Position numbers and translations under genes: made by a program. From the NCBI RefSeq assembly GCF_910592395.1, contig NC_088320.1, forward strand, positions 7,132,001 to 7,192,000: a stretch of 60,000 nt of DNA. Reading direction: 5' to 3'. The notes under the pieces were generated by a model. That model did not search any database, was not told the DNA's origin, and saw nothing but the letters and a program-made list of their open reading frames with translations. Positions within the stretch are counted from its first letter, which is position 1; each line of letters starts with the position of its first letter. Source of the stretch: Lineus longissimus. Its lineage: Eukaryota; Nemertea; Pilidiophora; Heteronemertea; Lineidae. Positions 22,532 through 33,682 of the stretch are shown here, piece by piece.

Positions 22532-24761
22532 CCTGGTTAGAGGAAGTATTTTTCCTCTTTCCAGTCCGGCGACCCTCCGCTTCCCGTCGGAAGGATCCAG
22601 CAGGAGCAGGCTGACTAGGCGGGGTAGGCCTAGGCAGGACCTGCCTGGCGTACGGGATTGAACCCGATGCCTGCTGGGGCCTCTCTATCTTTCTAGCGTT
22701 AGGTAGAGAGGTCTTGGCCCTCTGTGTCGCAGTGGGGGCATATAATTTGTCCCAATCTTTCTGTGCTTGAGCCGCCTCTTGTACAGAATCTGCGAACAGG
22801 AAAGAACCGTCCATAGGAGCGGTTCTTAAGGCCCCTTCCAGCTGGAGGGATCTGATGACATTGAGAGAGCCCAGTGCGGCGTCTCTACGGAGTAGGACGC
22901 TATTTGCTGCGGTCTTGGCGGACAGCGCAATAGCGTGCCTAATCGAATGTGACAAGGATGTCACAAGCGATTTTGTGTCATCAGATAGTGACTCATTATC
23001 TTTTAGGGATCTGGCTAGGGCCAGGTTAGTGTGCTCTGCGTAGGAGAGCACCGCTAACGTGTTTTTGGCCAGACCCTCTTGTGCTCTAAGGTCTCGGTAA
23101 GCCGAGGAGGAAGTCACCCTAGGCACGAGTTGGTCCAGCTGTACATCGTCCTTTAATATGGAAGTCGATGCTGCAGCTGGACAGCCGGCCGAGCTGACTC
23201 GATAATAGTCAGCGCGGTACTGCCTAACGGGAGGAAGTTGTGCCGTGAACAACTTCCCCGGTTTACACCAAGCTTCCGGTCCGACTGCCGGAAGGACAGG
23301 GATGGAAGTACGTTGGTGGGCGCCTTGTGAGTCTCTGATTGTACGCTCCAAAAGTTCAGAGACTGCTAACACCGACGGGGAGGGAGGAAGGAATTCAAGT
23401 GCCCGAGTGGAGCCTTGAGAAACCTGTGGATTGGGATCCACTTCCTGTCCCCAGAGTGAAAAGGTCGGTGTTGACAAGGCTGGCAGTTCCGGCGGGGTAG
23501 GGCACAGATCCTGCGGGAGGTACGCTCTGATCAAGGATCTGAGTGTCCTCATATCCGACAGGATACTGGCCTCCTCTGGTGACAGCTCCTCCTGATTGGG
23601 GGAGCGGTAGCCTGGCTGAGAACTCTCGTTCTCAGAAAATTCCTCTAAAATAGAGGAGTCGGATGGTGGGTATCCGATGGGACCAGGCGCACCAGAGGAA
23701 CCGGAACCCTGCTCCAGATGGCTAAGTCTATCAGAAAGACCTGCTACCATCTGGATGAGCTGGGACAGTTGCTGTCCCGACTCGGGTTCCGGACCCGACG
23801 TGCGGCTTCTCTCAACGACGGGCGGTTGAGGCGAGGGTGAGCGCATAAGCGAACCCTGGAAGCCGTATGTGCGGGCGAATGGGTCTTCCGGAAGCGGAAG
23901 TTGCCCATATTCTGAACTAGAGTTCAGATGTCCTCTCTGCGTAGCTCGTTCCATGGGAACGACGCCTCTGCTACGAGGAGGGGGTGGCACTTCCGGTTGG
24001 TTCCACCCAAGAGGTTGGCCAACGTAGGAAGGTGCCTGCATTTCCGGTAGGACGAAGTCCGAAACCGGAAATGCCCGTAACTCCTTCGCCGGTATGGAGC
24101 TACCGGAAGCCCTTTTAGAAGGAGGTACGGAGGGCGGAAACGCTGTTACCGAAGACGCATGGCGTTTCGGAGGTGGCGTTATAAGGTCCGGCCCTACTCT
24201 ACTGTGTCCGTGAGGACTGGGGTTATTTCGCAGTAAAGACTGAGAAAAACCCCCAGTAGAGTCTTCGGTTACTGAAAAACGGGAACCCGCGTCAGTAACC
24301 GGAACTGCAATCGGCGGACCGGAAGCAGGGTGCTCCCGCGGGTACAAAGGGCTTGTACTCGGGGGAGCGGACGACAGGGGAACCGGAAGGTTCCCTGAGG
24401 TCCGGGGTATATTAAACCCTTGGAGACTTATTGGATGTAAGTCTCCCTTGGGACCACAGACATTAATAATGTCAGATCCCGCATCCTTCGCAGCCGCGGC
24501 CGGAACCGGAACTCGGCTGACGGAAGGGGTGGTGGCGGGAGGTTTGCTAGACCTCCGGGTTATATGCCCGGAAACGGAACCGGAAGAGGGTTTAGGCGTC
24601 TTCGCGGCCCGTTTCCCGCCACCAGACGCATTCCTTTGTGGTGAGACAAAGGATGCCGTCGGAGGGGTACGCCATATAAAAAATGGTACCAATGACAATA
24701 AAAACACTGGGAACCCCAAGTAGGCCAGAAAGGACGCAATAATTAATGGAAAGGAAAACAT
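22473..24761 (-). CDS. DIRS gag-like ORF1 (762 codons)
   Basis: First frame of the DIRS element. Mostly low-complexity Pro/Ser/Gly-rich sequence, then a more ordered region around residues 480-680 and a basic tail (GKRKN, RPRGAGRKR) likely to bind nucleic acid. No CCHC knuckle was seen, in keeping with many DIRS gag-like proteins. The first 30 residues of the open frame are strongly hydrophobic, which is odd for a gag. The real start may be further in. It overlaps the RT frame by 59 nt in a different frame. Confidence 0.82.
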   Translation of the reverse strand: MFSFPLIIASFLAYLGFPVFLLSLVPFFIWRTPPTASFVSPQRNASGGGKRAAKTPKPSSGSVSGHITRRSSKPPATTPSVSRVPVPAAAAKDAGSDIINVCGPKGDLHPISLQGFNIPRTSGNLPVPLSSAPPSTSPLYPREHPASGPPIAVPVTDAGSRFSVTEDSTGGFSQSLLRNNPSPHGHSRVGPDLITPPPKRHASSVTAFPPSVPPSKRASGSSIPAKELRAFPVSDFVLPEMQAPSYVGQPLGWNQPEVPPPPRSRGVVPMERATQRGHLNSSSEYGQLPLPEDPFARTYGFQGSLMRSPSPQPPVVERSRTSGPEPESGQQLSQLIQMVAGLSDRLSHLEQGSGSSGAPGPIGYPPSDSSILEEFSENESSQPGYRSPNQEELSPEEASILSDMRTLRSLIRAYLPQDLCPTPPELPALSTPTFSLWGQEVDPNPQVSQGSTRALEFLPPSPSVLAVSELLERTIRDSQGAHQRTSIPVLPAVGPEAWCKPGKLFTAQLPPVRQYRADYYRVSSAGCPAAASTSILKDDVQLDQLVPRVTSSSAYRDLRAQEGLAKNTLAVLSYAEHTNLALARSLKDNESLSDDTKSLVTSLSHSIRHAIALSAKTAANSVLLRRDAALGSLNVIRSLQLEGALRTAPMDGSFLFADSVQEAAQAQKDWDKLYAPTATQRAKTSLPNARKIERPQQASGSIPYARQVLPRPTPPSQPAPAGSFRREAEGRRTGKRKNTSSNQGGSGPTKHSFRPRGAGRKR

Positions 24762-25056
24762 GCCTACTTGAATTAAACACTATTGCAATGGATCTGAGTC
24801 TTGTTTATTACAATAGAGCGGAGAATAGCCTACTTAACTCTACCCTACCAAGATCAAAATAATGGAGCCGGGTCGACTAAGCTAGCTAAGAAAATGTCTA
24901 TAATTAAATAGACTGGACAATACTAATGCCAAGATTAGTTTGGCGGTCTACTCCGTAGGTGAATGAACCCAAAAATCGTCTAGACTTGGCTGGTTGAATT
25001 TGGTTTTAAATCGAATTCACGGCAGCTTTGAAAAAACGATGTGCTTCGTAGAAGCA

Positions 25057-25233
25057 CAAGAGTAAAGACTGAATATGGCGGCATGAGATCGGCGCGATCT
25101 CGCGGGATCGGTCAGGGCGCCGCCTGGCGGCCGAGCGGTTAACTCAGTTCTCCCTTTAGAAAATTAAAGGGATACTCTTGTGTTTGAGCCCAAATGGAGT
25201 AACATGCAAAAGTGTTCCATAGGTAAGTTTGAA
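25057..25233. repeat. Right inverted terminal repeat of the DIRS element
   Basis: Starts CAAGAGTAAAGACT and ends GTTCCATAGGTAAGT. It is nearly identical in complement to the left ITR. The few nucleotides beyond it, to about 25245, match the right half of the internal complementary region. Confidence 0.92.
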
Positions 25234-25245
25234 TGACACAAAATG

Positions 25246-25862
25246 GCACCTCTGCCTGATGATGAATGAAATCACTGAAATGAAAATTGCATTAAATCAT
25301 GATGAGCAACAATAAATACAGACAAGTATTGAGAGCAACGGAAAGTATATCACAATCGTAAGATTTAAAATCACTACAAACTGCACCATTACATATGTAC
25401 TGCTTTAGAATACTTTTGGAATTTGAATTTGACAAAACACACAGGTGGGCAAGACTGCATCATCATTGCAACACATACACAAAGTTAAGTTTCCCTACCA
25501 AAAGAGTATCCAGTCTAAAGACCATCCCTTAAACTAGTGTTTCAAGCCACATATCTCACACGAAGCCGCTGTTTGGGTGCAACACAGCGTAAAACATTCA
25601 GGCCTTATGTGTGATATGGCCATAACAACATAAGAACTAGGTCTATCAGATGCCTGTGATATGAATCTCCACAACGGAAAAAATTTTTCTGAGTAAATGT
25701 GAGGTTTGCGATGCAATTAATGCCCAAAGTGTCCATGTTGTCAATACGTATCAATTACAAATACTGAACTTTTATTCAAATAACCTCACAACGGGAAAAT
25801 AAACAAAAATCCTCATGTTCATGATCATAATAGTGTGAAGAACATAGTTCATTGCACCTCAC
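25246..25862. other. Intron flank right of the DIRS element
   Basis: About 600 bp of AT-rich sequence with no exon or repeat recognised. It and 18312-18690 are the two halves of the original intron interrupted by the transposon. Confidence 0.65.
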
Positions 25863-25952
25863 CTTTTTTTCACCACCACCCGCTTTATGGGTCGCATTGT
25901 TGAGGGACCCCACTCTCGACTCGGCCTTCCAGGTGAGCTTCTCATCCCGTAT
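25863..25952 (-). CDS. Exon 27: tau-like repeat, EKK class
   Basis: 90 nt, phase 0/0. It encodes I-R-D-E-K-L-T-W-K-A-E-S-R-V-G-S-L-N-N-A, then THKAGGGEKK. The opening D-E-K-L anticipates the DIE class and the ending is EKK, so it is intermediate. It is the last exon before the intron carrying the DIRS element. Acceptor ATTCTTCAG, donor AAAAAG|GTGAGG. Confidence 0.92.
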
Positions 25953-27383
25953 CTGAAGAATACCATAGAAAAGCGAAGGTAAAGACAGAGAAAACACCAT
26001 GTACCAAGATGTGGGGTAGGATTAGGCTACAGATGGAGTTTTAAGCTGAGTTTAAGACACAGATGAGTACGCCGCCCTTTCTCCTGCTAATTTTGGAGGC
26101 AGAGGATCATGTGTAAATATTTTGATAATTCCCCACTCGGATAGGAGTGACTACTATACCATTTTACCAAGGAAAGGGGGATTAAGCAACAAAACCTAGA
26201 ACGCGTGGAAACCTGATAGGTTGTCTCGGGGAAATATTGTTTGCGGAAATATCTATTAGTATTAAAGCAGTTTTGCTGCAAGGTTTGAACAAATGAATGA
26301 ATGTCAAAAGAGGGGTCATGAGCCACCTCCAACTTATTAGTTCATTAATGTGGTAGGAACTGGATATGAAATTTTAAAAAGAATTGTGGACTTTAAACTT
26401 AAAACGGGGACTGAATGTAATGAGTCCCAACAAGGGATGGAAATGCATGCACAATGATGACAGGATTGAAAGATAACAAAATATACAAGTAAAAACAACA
26501 AACTAGGAATATATATTCTATGCACAAAATGTCATTGTTTTACAAATATCACACAAGAAATTCCTGGCGAGCAATCAAAGTTGTGAATAAATTGTTACGA
26601 GTATCAAGAAGTATTAGGTAACAGCAATTTCAAAAAGACAAAATCACTGAAACAAATTGTGAATTTATGCAGCTCCATGGAGGATTTGATATTCCTGCAA
26701 GCAAATTTGTTCTCAAGCAAACCTTGATTTTTCATCATTCTGATGTGTACTACATGTAGCTAACTCCACTGATGTGTATAATCATAACAACAGCAAAGGA
26801 CAAAACCACAAAATCTAATGAAAACGTGATTGGCTGTATGGTCTATGTACCATGACGAGGCCACCTCAAGGCTTTGGCTGGTGCCTTTAGGTCATGCCAA
26901 TTCATGCTCTCGTCACACCATGAAGCCATGACTTTACCAGACATGATAGATAGCACGAAAAATGCTGCATCTTCTATTCATTTTCAATCATCCCTTCAAC
27001 AAGATTGGAAAGCATTCACAAAGAAAACTAGTATTTTCCTAAGACAGTGACATAATGTCCTATGATACATATATTAAAAAGATTTGAGCAAGGATTATTT
27101 GGAAAAGCCAATTCAAGCTTTTAACAATCATAATGCTCAGTTATCTTCATGACAAGATACTGAAGGAATCTTTCCAGATACAAACTTATCATTCATATGC
27201 TTGTTCCTAAATCATGCACACGAAGTGGCTCAAGAACTTTTCATAGTATTGGGATTCATCCAAGGGGCAATTTAAGGTACAGTAAAGATCATCAAACTGT
27301 GGCAGAACTGCAAGAAAAGAAGAGACATTCACACGGACAGGAACTAGAACAGCACGTACAACAGGTATTGTCACCATGGTTAC

Positions 27384-27473
27384 CTTTTTCTCACCGCCTG
27401 CTGGCTTATGGGTGGCGTTTTCTAAAGAACCGACCCGTGATTCTACTTTCCATTCGAGTTTGCGGTTTTCGAT
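27384..27473 (-). CDS. Exon 26: tau-like repeat, EKK class
   Basis: 90 nt, phase 0/0. It encodes I-E-N-R-K-L-E-W-K-V-E-S-R-V-G-S-L-E-N-A, then THKPAGGEKK. Only a few residues differ from exon 25, which lies about 400 bp upstream in the gene, so this pair is a recent duplicate. Acceptor TTTCTTTAG, donor AAAAAG|GTAACC. Confidence 0.92.
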
Positions 27474-27870
27474 CTAAAGAAAGAGAGCGCTGACATGTTA
27501 GATAACTCTTCTGTGGTTTGACTTGACATTGCTTTTGCTTGTTCACGAGTTTTTCTTTCTAAAAATATGAAAAGTTAGTAAGTGTGCCTTTGTCCTGTTT
27601 TACATTCTATAAGATGGAGAAATTTGGGTACGCTGCAAGGTTCATTTCATAGTGACAGGATATCGCTATTTTCTTTTCAGGGGAAGTGCGAAGTGCACCT
27701 TTATAGATGTCAAGGTGACAATGGACACCAATTCTAATTATGTGAAGTGGAACACAGTGGTAAAGTTTCTACGTGATGAAGCCGTGATCCTCACTGGAAT
27801 TGAAAAAGACTCAGAAGATAACAATTATGTATACATCACACGCACAACGGCTCGCTACTACCATGATTAC

Positions 27871-27960
27871 CTTTTTCTCCCCGCCACGAGGCTTATGGGT
27901 AGCATTGTCTAGTGAACCTACTCTGGACTCCACTTTCCAACCGAGTTTGTGATTTTCGAT
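27871..27960 (-). CDS. Exon 25: tau-like repeat, EKK class
   Basis: 90 nt, phase 0/0. It encodes I-E-N-H-K-L-G-W-K-V-E-S-R-V-G-S-L-D-N-A, then THKPRGGEKK. Its I-E-N-H-K-L opening parallels tau's I-E-T-H-K-L at the same point of the repeat cycle. Acceptor TTATATCCAG, donor AAAAAG|GTAATC. Confidence 0.92.
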
Positions 27961-29380
27961 CTGGATATAACAAGAATTTAACAGAATTGCTAATTGGTAA
28001 GCAGAAATTGAAGAAGTATTCTTGGGATGCATAATGAAAAGAAATTTTGAATATTTCAAAAATAATGTGAGCACGTGCATGTATGTACTGTGTCAATGTT
28101 GTTTTAGCTGGTTGAAGGGTGCCTGTAAAATAGGTCTATTATTACCAGTCCTGTAATAGGCCTATTTGTTATAACTCAGATGCACCTCAGCCAGCTTGAT
28201 TAGGTGATAGGTCGACACAGTATCTCTTCATCTCTTCTTTCATAGAAGACATATACTGGTAACAAGTCTTTTTGTATATTTTTCATTTGACAACTAATTA
28301 ACATGTCAAAAAATGTCACTCAACAATTGACTTATGCATTTTGAACTCACTGCAGGCGGTATATGCAGTACAATGATACTTTCATACCCATCGGGTTCTG
28401 AATATTTTTGGCAGGATATGAGAATATTGAAAAGTAAAAGAAAAAAGAAACCACTACACAACATAATACACACAACAGCAAGGTCATAACACAAATTCCT
28501 TGGATTTGCTTTTCACATGAAATCATTTTCAGTTTAGGAACAATCAGAATTCAACTACATGTAGTGAAATTCAGCCAGCACTCTCTGCGTTTGTTCCTGC
28601 TGACTGTGTAGTCCATTTTGACTACATGTAAGTGATCTATATTTCTGCAATTAATTTCAGCTAGTTATACTGATTTATATTGATTTCGACATTTCAGCTG
28701 GTAACGCAAGACGCATTGTATGTCTGCCTCTGCGAAAATCGCCATGTAGTTGAATTTAGCTACGTACAGATACAGATGAAGAGCACATTCGTAGAGTTCC
28801 ATTAATTACAAAGTTGAGGTATGATTCAGCACTTCATGCATTCCAACTACTAGGACCTACAGAAAGACTGGGTAATCAGACATCCTTCAGAGAGAGAGTT
28901 TGGACTGCGGCAGGTTAGTATACTAGTAGGGTCATTAAACGGCCTGTCATCGCTGGTGAACTAGAGGTTGTCTGTTCCATGCAATGATCATTTGTTGTCA
29001 TGCTGCTCCCTGGTGTTCCAGTTGTTAACTGTGATGACGAGCAAAAAGGGCAACTGCAACCCAGCCACCACAGTCAAAAGTCACAGTATGCTCAACACTT
29101 GGACAACACCACAGTTCTGTTGACAATTCGTCTAACGCAAAGCAAATTTTACAACAAGACTAAAAGGCACGAAGATTGGTCCTTGATCCCAAACAACATT
29201 TGCCCAAAATGTCCAACTCGATGTGCAGTTTGTACACTTCTTGTTATGAATCAGTCAGCTCATTCAATACTGACTTTAAACAATCTGTTTTTTAGGAACC
29301 AATGAAGAAAGAAAATACTTGTAGGAAACATCACAACATCAAGATAGACAACAGCAGGCATGGTAAACATTAGGTGTTAC

Positions 29381-29470
29381 CTTCTTCACGCCACCCCCTG
29401 CTCTATGAGTAGCGTTTTGAAGCGAACCAACGCGCGATTCGGCTTTCCACTCGACCTTCTGTGATGCAAT
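29381..29470 (-). CDS. Exon 24: tau-like repeat, EKK class
   Basis: 90 nt, phase 0/0. It encodes I-A-S-Q-K-V-E-W-K-A-E-S-R-V-G-S-L-Q-N-A, then THRAGGGVKK. Acceptor CGCTTTCAG, donor AAGAAG|GTAACA. Turn glycines are intact. It belongs with exons 25-27. Confidence 0.9.
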
Positions 29471-30235
29471 CTGAAAGCGACAAGTCGGAATACTGTAGAC
29501 ATGATAAACCTCGAGAATGAGGATGAAGTCCAGTTGAGTCTACCTTTCCATTGATAACCTTTAGATAACATCATACAGCCTTGATTCAAGTCTAAATGTC
29601 TGAAATAACAGAAACTGAAATATATTATTATTAGACATCTACATGTACTACATGCAGTACGTTTAATTTCAATCCCAATTGCGATAACCTTAAGACTCGT
29701 TGCCTAAACATCTTCTGTTACACTTTATTCCTATTGTATACTTCCAAAGGCACTTAACCGTCACGTACACCTTTTTGTAACTCTCTGCTACAAAAGACAC
29801 TCATCACATATGGTACACAAACCGACATAAAATGGAGTTCATTCAGTACCCTGATGATTCAGTGTGAAACGAGGCAGCCATGACAATCTTCCACCAAGGA
29901 AAAGAAAATATAGTAAACAACAAAATACTAATTTCGAAGTGAACTATAGATGAAAACATTGATAAGACTTGGTTGGTTCATTGGGAATGATATGACAGGC
30001 ATCAAAATCAAACAAGCTGAGATTGAAGCAAGATCATCACCAAGCTTATAAATTGTGCAACCCGGCTTGGAAATGTCTGCTAAAACCTACAAATTCTTTG
30101 GAGAAAATACACCACCTGGGATTTAGAAACGTCCAAGAGCTAAAGCAGAATACACTAAATCGACAAAGTGTACATGTAGCATACAATGGCAAGGACTGGA
30201 TGGTAGAAATTCGGTGAGAATATTTGATTCTATAC

Positions 30236-30262
30236 CTCCTCATCTCCCGATCCCTGGCCTTC
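30236..30262 (-). CDS. Exon 23: acidic 27-nt microexon
   Basis: Acceptor CTTTATTTAG, donor GAGGAG|GTATAG, phase 0/0, encoding E-G-Q-G-S-G-D-E-E. It is an isolated acidic spacer between decayed and intact repeats. Its small size makes a chance match possible. Confidence 0.5.
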
Positions 30263-30932
30263 CTAAATAAAGACGGAAACATTGTCAAAGGGGGTGCAAT
30301 TCTGTTTATTTTAATGTAGGCATGTACATATGATGTTCATCATCAACAAGTTCCAGCACTAATACATGGAAAATCCCCGATATCAGGTACAGTTCCCCTA
30401 CCAACTCCTGGCTGTCCTAAAAACGTCTTGTGGGACTTTCCACAACTATTTGTGTAAGGCATAGCTGAAATCAAAGACGGCGCTTAAACCCTTCAAATGT
30501 GAAAACCAAACGAACCACACCTAGCAGTCCAATGAAGAGAAACGCCCTGTCACCAAAGGAAAGCTTAAGCAGATCATTCTAAAAACCTGGAGTCAGTTTG
30601 ACAAACCAAGAGTAATGTAATCAACAACAAGAAGCTCACTCCCTACGAGAATTTTGGAGGACATGGTTCACATTATAACAATGGTAGTTCATTTTTTTCA
30701 AGGGGTAAATTTAAACCTTTGCACCTGAGACGAAGTCAAAAGTTACAGTCGACACAAAGGCTCAACTCAAAAGCTCAAAGGTCATAAGAAAGACCACCAA
30801 TTGAACGGTTCCTTCTTGCTTCAACACCTGGACCTAGTAGAAGTCTGACTCTACCTGGTACCACCTAGAATACCGCAACCATAAGCTAAAACCAGATCCC
30901 CTTGAAAAAGGGAAAACAAGTCTGTTGTATAC

Positions 30933-31019
30933 CTTCTCGGCATCTTGTTTGGCAGCCCCTGTCGGCTGTGTGTTCATAGTACCCTTAGTCTTCCATTTCA
31001 TCTTTTCATGCTTTGGAAT
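30933..31019 (-). CDS. Exon 22: most diverged repeat-type exon
   Basis: 87 nt, phase 0/0. It starts with I, as true repeats do, then P-K-H-E-K-M-K-W-K-T-K-G-T-M-N-T-Q-P-T-G. Only the K-x-W-K core, a T-G turn and the exon size link it to the repeats. Acceptor TATGTTTAG, donor GAGAAG|GTATAC. Very basic. Confidence 0.72.
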
Positions 31020-31440
31020 CTAAACATATAAAGACTTGTTGGTAAATTTCTCAACATACCGGTACTCAAATTATTTCTTTGACTTTTTTTTCAGTGAAAG
31101 TATCATAGAAGACAAAGAATTGGAGTGGAGCACACCATCAACTGCAATTCTTCAGAAGGAAAATTAGGATGTTGTAATTAGTATCAACAGTTATTAGTAT
31201 CAGATTTATGCTTGCTCTCCCCTTATGTAAATGCTATTCTAATGACCGCTATTTTCAGCAATCATGATAGCATAATCCAACATTAGCAACGTATTCATGT
31301 ATCACCAGAAAACATACTAACATTCTTCTGAATATTTTCAGATGTATGATGATAATACGATTTTCAGGACTGAAGATAATTTCACCCATCAAATATTCCA
31401 AATTTTCTGTCGTTTCTCATCAAGTTAGCAGCTAGCGTAC

Positions 31441-31530
31441 CTTGAAGTTGCTCTGTCCCGGTTTGTAGTCCTTATTAAAAGTACTGACTTTAGCATCAGC
31501 CTTCCAATCAAGATCCTCAGTTTCAACTGG
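31441..31530 (-). CDS. Exon 21: degenerate tau-like repeat
   Basis: 90 nt, phase 0/0. It encodes L-D-W-K-A-D-A-K-V-S-T-F-N-K-D-Y-K-P-G, then Q-S-N-F-K. One P-G of the turn is kept. Acceptor TTTTTCTTTAG, donor TTCAAG|GTACGC. Confidence 0.82.
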
Positions 31531-32138
31531 CTAAAGAAAAATAATCGATAGTCAACACATGTCCAAGAAATCCTAGAACTGGTTTCACGAGTAGCTTAAT
31601 TTTTTCTCAAAATCCAATACATATACTTTGATAATCCTTCTGCTGCTTGATACATTCTTACTATTTGCAGTTCATTTTTAGCCCATGGTGTCGGCAACTG
31701 CAAGCACTGGTATTTATTTTTTGTAGAGCATGTCCCATGATCATGAAAATCGGTGACAAGCCCTGTTTCATCAGCAGCAGTTGCATCAACAAAGTTAGCA
31801 ACAAGATTGTTGCCAAATGGAACCATCAATCCTAAAACGCATCTCACTCAACACAGATAGAATATACATGTAATACACATGTCAAATGCAACATATAAGC
31901 TGCAATTATCTCCCAAACCGGCTTAAAGCCACAGGCATTTGACATACATGTAAGCACATCATTTCCCGCTGTCCAAAGAAAAAAGCCGACAAAAGTACTG
32001 GAGAGAAAAAATGCACACAAAAACGTTTTGAAAGATGAACCCTGAAAAATCGATATCCTGTGAAAAAAATACCAGCAACCACATTGCTTTTTAACATTTT
32101 CTTGACACAGAATACAAAGCACTGCAGCGTTTTGTTAC

Positions 32139-32234
32139 CTTAAACTTTGACATAATTTTGGTGGGTTTGTAGTTTGTATTAAAGGTACTAATCTTAGCAG
32201 CTGCTCGCCAAGTTAATTTGACGTTTTTTGATTG
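32139..32234 (-). CDS. Exon 20: degenerate tau-like repeat
   Basis: 96 nt, phase 0/0. V-K-L-T-W-R-A-A-A-K-I-S-T-F-N-T-N-Y-K-P occupies the repeat core, and the tail is K-I-M-S-K-F-K in place of G-G-G. Acceptor TTTCTCTATAG, donor TTTAAG|GTAACA. T-F-N-x-x-Y-K-P is shared with exons 19 and 21. Confidence 0.8.
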
Positions 32235-32764
32235 CTATAGAGAAAAAAACAACTCAATTTAAAATCACCATAAAAGATTTCTGAACAGCAACAATAATCG
32301 CGACAATCTTGGTTACTAATGGTCTCAAAGTGGGAATAAAGATTTTGGTCTAGAGTCAATACAAATCAACCTGAGAGGGAACTGGAGGGACCCAGGAAAA
32401 AAACAACTTGCAGTTGTGCACTGCAAGTTTATCTTATATGCTTGCCAGTGCAAGAGAGCTTTAGTGTCAGTAGGCGACGCACTCCACAAGGTATGTCAAT
32501 ATAGTGACTGGTACTGTAGCATCTTTAGACAAATATAGCATGAAATTAATGAAGGGGAAAAGCAATGCACGGTTCAATGGCAAGCCCACAGCGTAGTAAT
32601 CTCTAGCATTTCTAAAGGGCAATTAAACAAAACAATTACTGTTGTACCGCTACATGTACATGTATCATATTTGGTACGAAAAAAGATACAGCGGTATATT
32701 TTCTAAGCATCTTTTGACTGATTAAGGTAAAAATATAAAAACTTCCACCATGGCACTACTATAC

Positions 32765-32857
32765 CTGGGTACGTCCACGCACAGGCTTTTTATAATTCTT
32801 ATTGAATGTATCGACTTTCGCATCTGCATCCCAATTAAGTTCATCGTCAGGGTTACG
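32765..32857 (-). CDS. Exon 19: degenerate tau-like repeat
   Basis: 93 nt, phase 0/0. The core L-N-W-D-A-D-A-K-V-D is followed by T-F-N-K-N-Y-K-K-P-V-R-G-R-T-Q, so the glycine turn is lost and positive charge gained. Acceptor GCTTTACCAG, donor ACCCAG|GTATAG. Closest to exon 18, with which it shares W-D-A-D-A-K-V-D. Confidence 0.82.
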
Positions 32858-33306
32858 CTGGTAAAGCAGACAAAAAAGCAAGTTAACTACCTGGATCACA
32901 TTTAACGTACTAACTAAGATGATGGAGGTATCCATCATCACGAAATGAAGCTACGATGTGCATGACGGATATATACGTCATCAACTTTCAGCTCAACTAC
33001 TTCACTATCTGGCTGGTTAAAATGAGGTAATTCTAACTCTAATTGCAAGGAAATCAGAGGTAATTTTGCATCACTATTCGAATGAATATCAGTAATAAGT
33101 ATCAGTATTGCAGGATGGCTGGTATCACAAAGCAAGCAAAATATTACAGGTTTCACGTCGCAAGGCATGTTTTATGAAGTGTACGAAATGTGATTTTGAT
33201 ATCATTCAAGTCTGATATGAGGATATCTTTAAATCTTTTAGGTCCCTTTAGGCCCTTGTACGCAATAAATTTTTGTCACTTGGCACATTCAATTGGGGTC
33301 TGGAGT

Positions 33307-33534
33307 AAGGATTGACCATAGGCACCACGATTTTGGCTGAACTTGAAATTCTAAAGAAGTAAGAACTCTTTGAGAACGACTTGAATACCAATTGCAATGG
33401 CGGGAGTCTGTTCTTTGTTTTCCAGAGAACAGCCTCCAAAGCTTTAAATGGACATTGACTTCATTTTGAAGGAGTTGATCTATTGCTTTTAAATTCTAGC
33501 CAAAATAGTGGTACCTGATGTGGTCAACCCTTAA
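33307..33534. mobile_element. Foldback MITE-like element, copy 1
   Basis: Begins AAGGATTGACCATAGGCACC and ends in the near reverse complement (GGTACCTGATGTGGTCAACC, then CTTAA). The interior is also largely self-complementary around GGGAGTCTGTTCTTTG. No coding capacity. Two relatives lie at 42561 and 43088, all in introns. Confidence 0.7.
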
Positions 33535-33589
33535 ACATGACCCAGATTTCAGTGCCCCACTCGGTGCATATTAAACTCAAAGAGCATAC

Positions 33590-33682
33590 CTTATATCTTC
33601 CAGGTCGGGATTTATGCCCAAGATTTGAAAGGGAGTCAACCTTAGCATCTGCGTCCCAATTCAAATCCAAATCCTCTCTTTG
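33590..33682 (-). CDS. Exon 18: degenerate tau-like repeat
   Basis: Phase 0/0, 93 nt. It keeps L-N-W-D-A-D-A-K-V-D-S-L-S-N-L-G-H-K at the positions of the repeat core. The P-G-G-G turn has become R-P-G-R-Y-K. Acceptor GTCTCTAG, donor TATAAG|GTATGC. Length and intron positions equal those of a true repeat exon. Confidence 0.82.

Larger units (their letters stand above)
18691..25245 (-). mobile_element. DIRS1-like tyrosine-recombinase retrotransposon, apparently intact
   Basis: About 6.55 kb with inverted terminal repeats, an internal complementary region next to the left end, and three overlapping long frames (gag-like, RT/RNase H, tyrosine recombinase). This is the diagnostic DIRS1 layout. 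These elements copy through a circular intermediate and integrate with a tyrosine recombinase instead of an integrase, so no target duplication is expected. It sits in the intron between exons 27 and 28, in the orientation of the host gene. All frames are open and the ITRs are almost identical, suggesting recent insertion. Confidence 0.93.
25953..29380. other. Introns between exons 24 and 27
   Basis: Three introns (about 1.43, 0.40 and 1.42 kb) with no further repeat-type exon on the minus strand. A few plus-strand open frames (such as 27652-27912 and 29000-29305) have no recognisable domain and no supporting splice or start context. Confidence 0.65.
29471..33589. other. Introns among the degenerate-repeat exons
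   Basis: Introns of about 0.4-0.9 kb. No mobile element was recognised here apart from the start of the foldback element, which lies inside 33307-33534. No extra exon with both good splice sites and fitting phase was found. Confidence 0.6.

Noticed and set aside
27652-27912. 86-codon plus-strand frame
   Set aside because: Composition looks protein-like, but it runs into a well-supported antisense repeat exon and matches no family I know.
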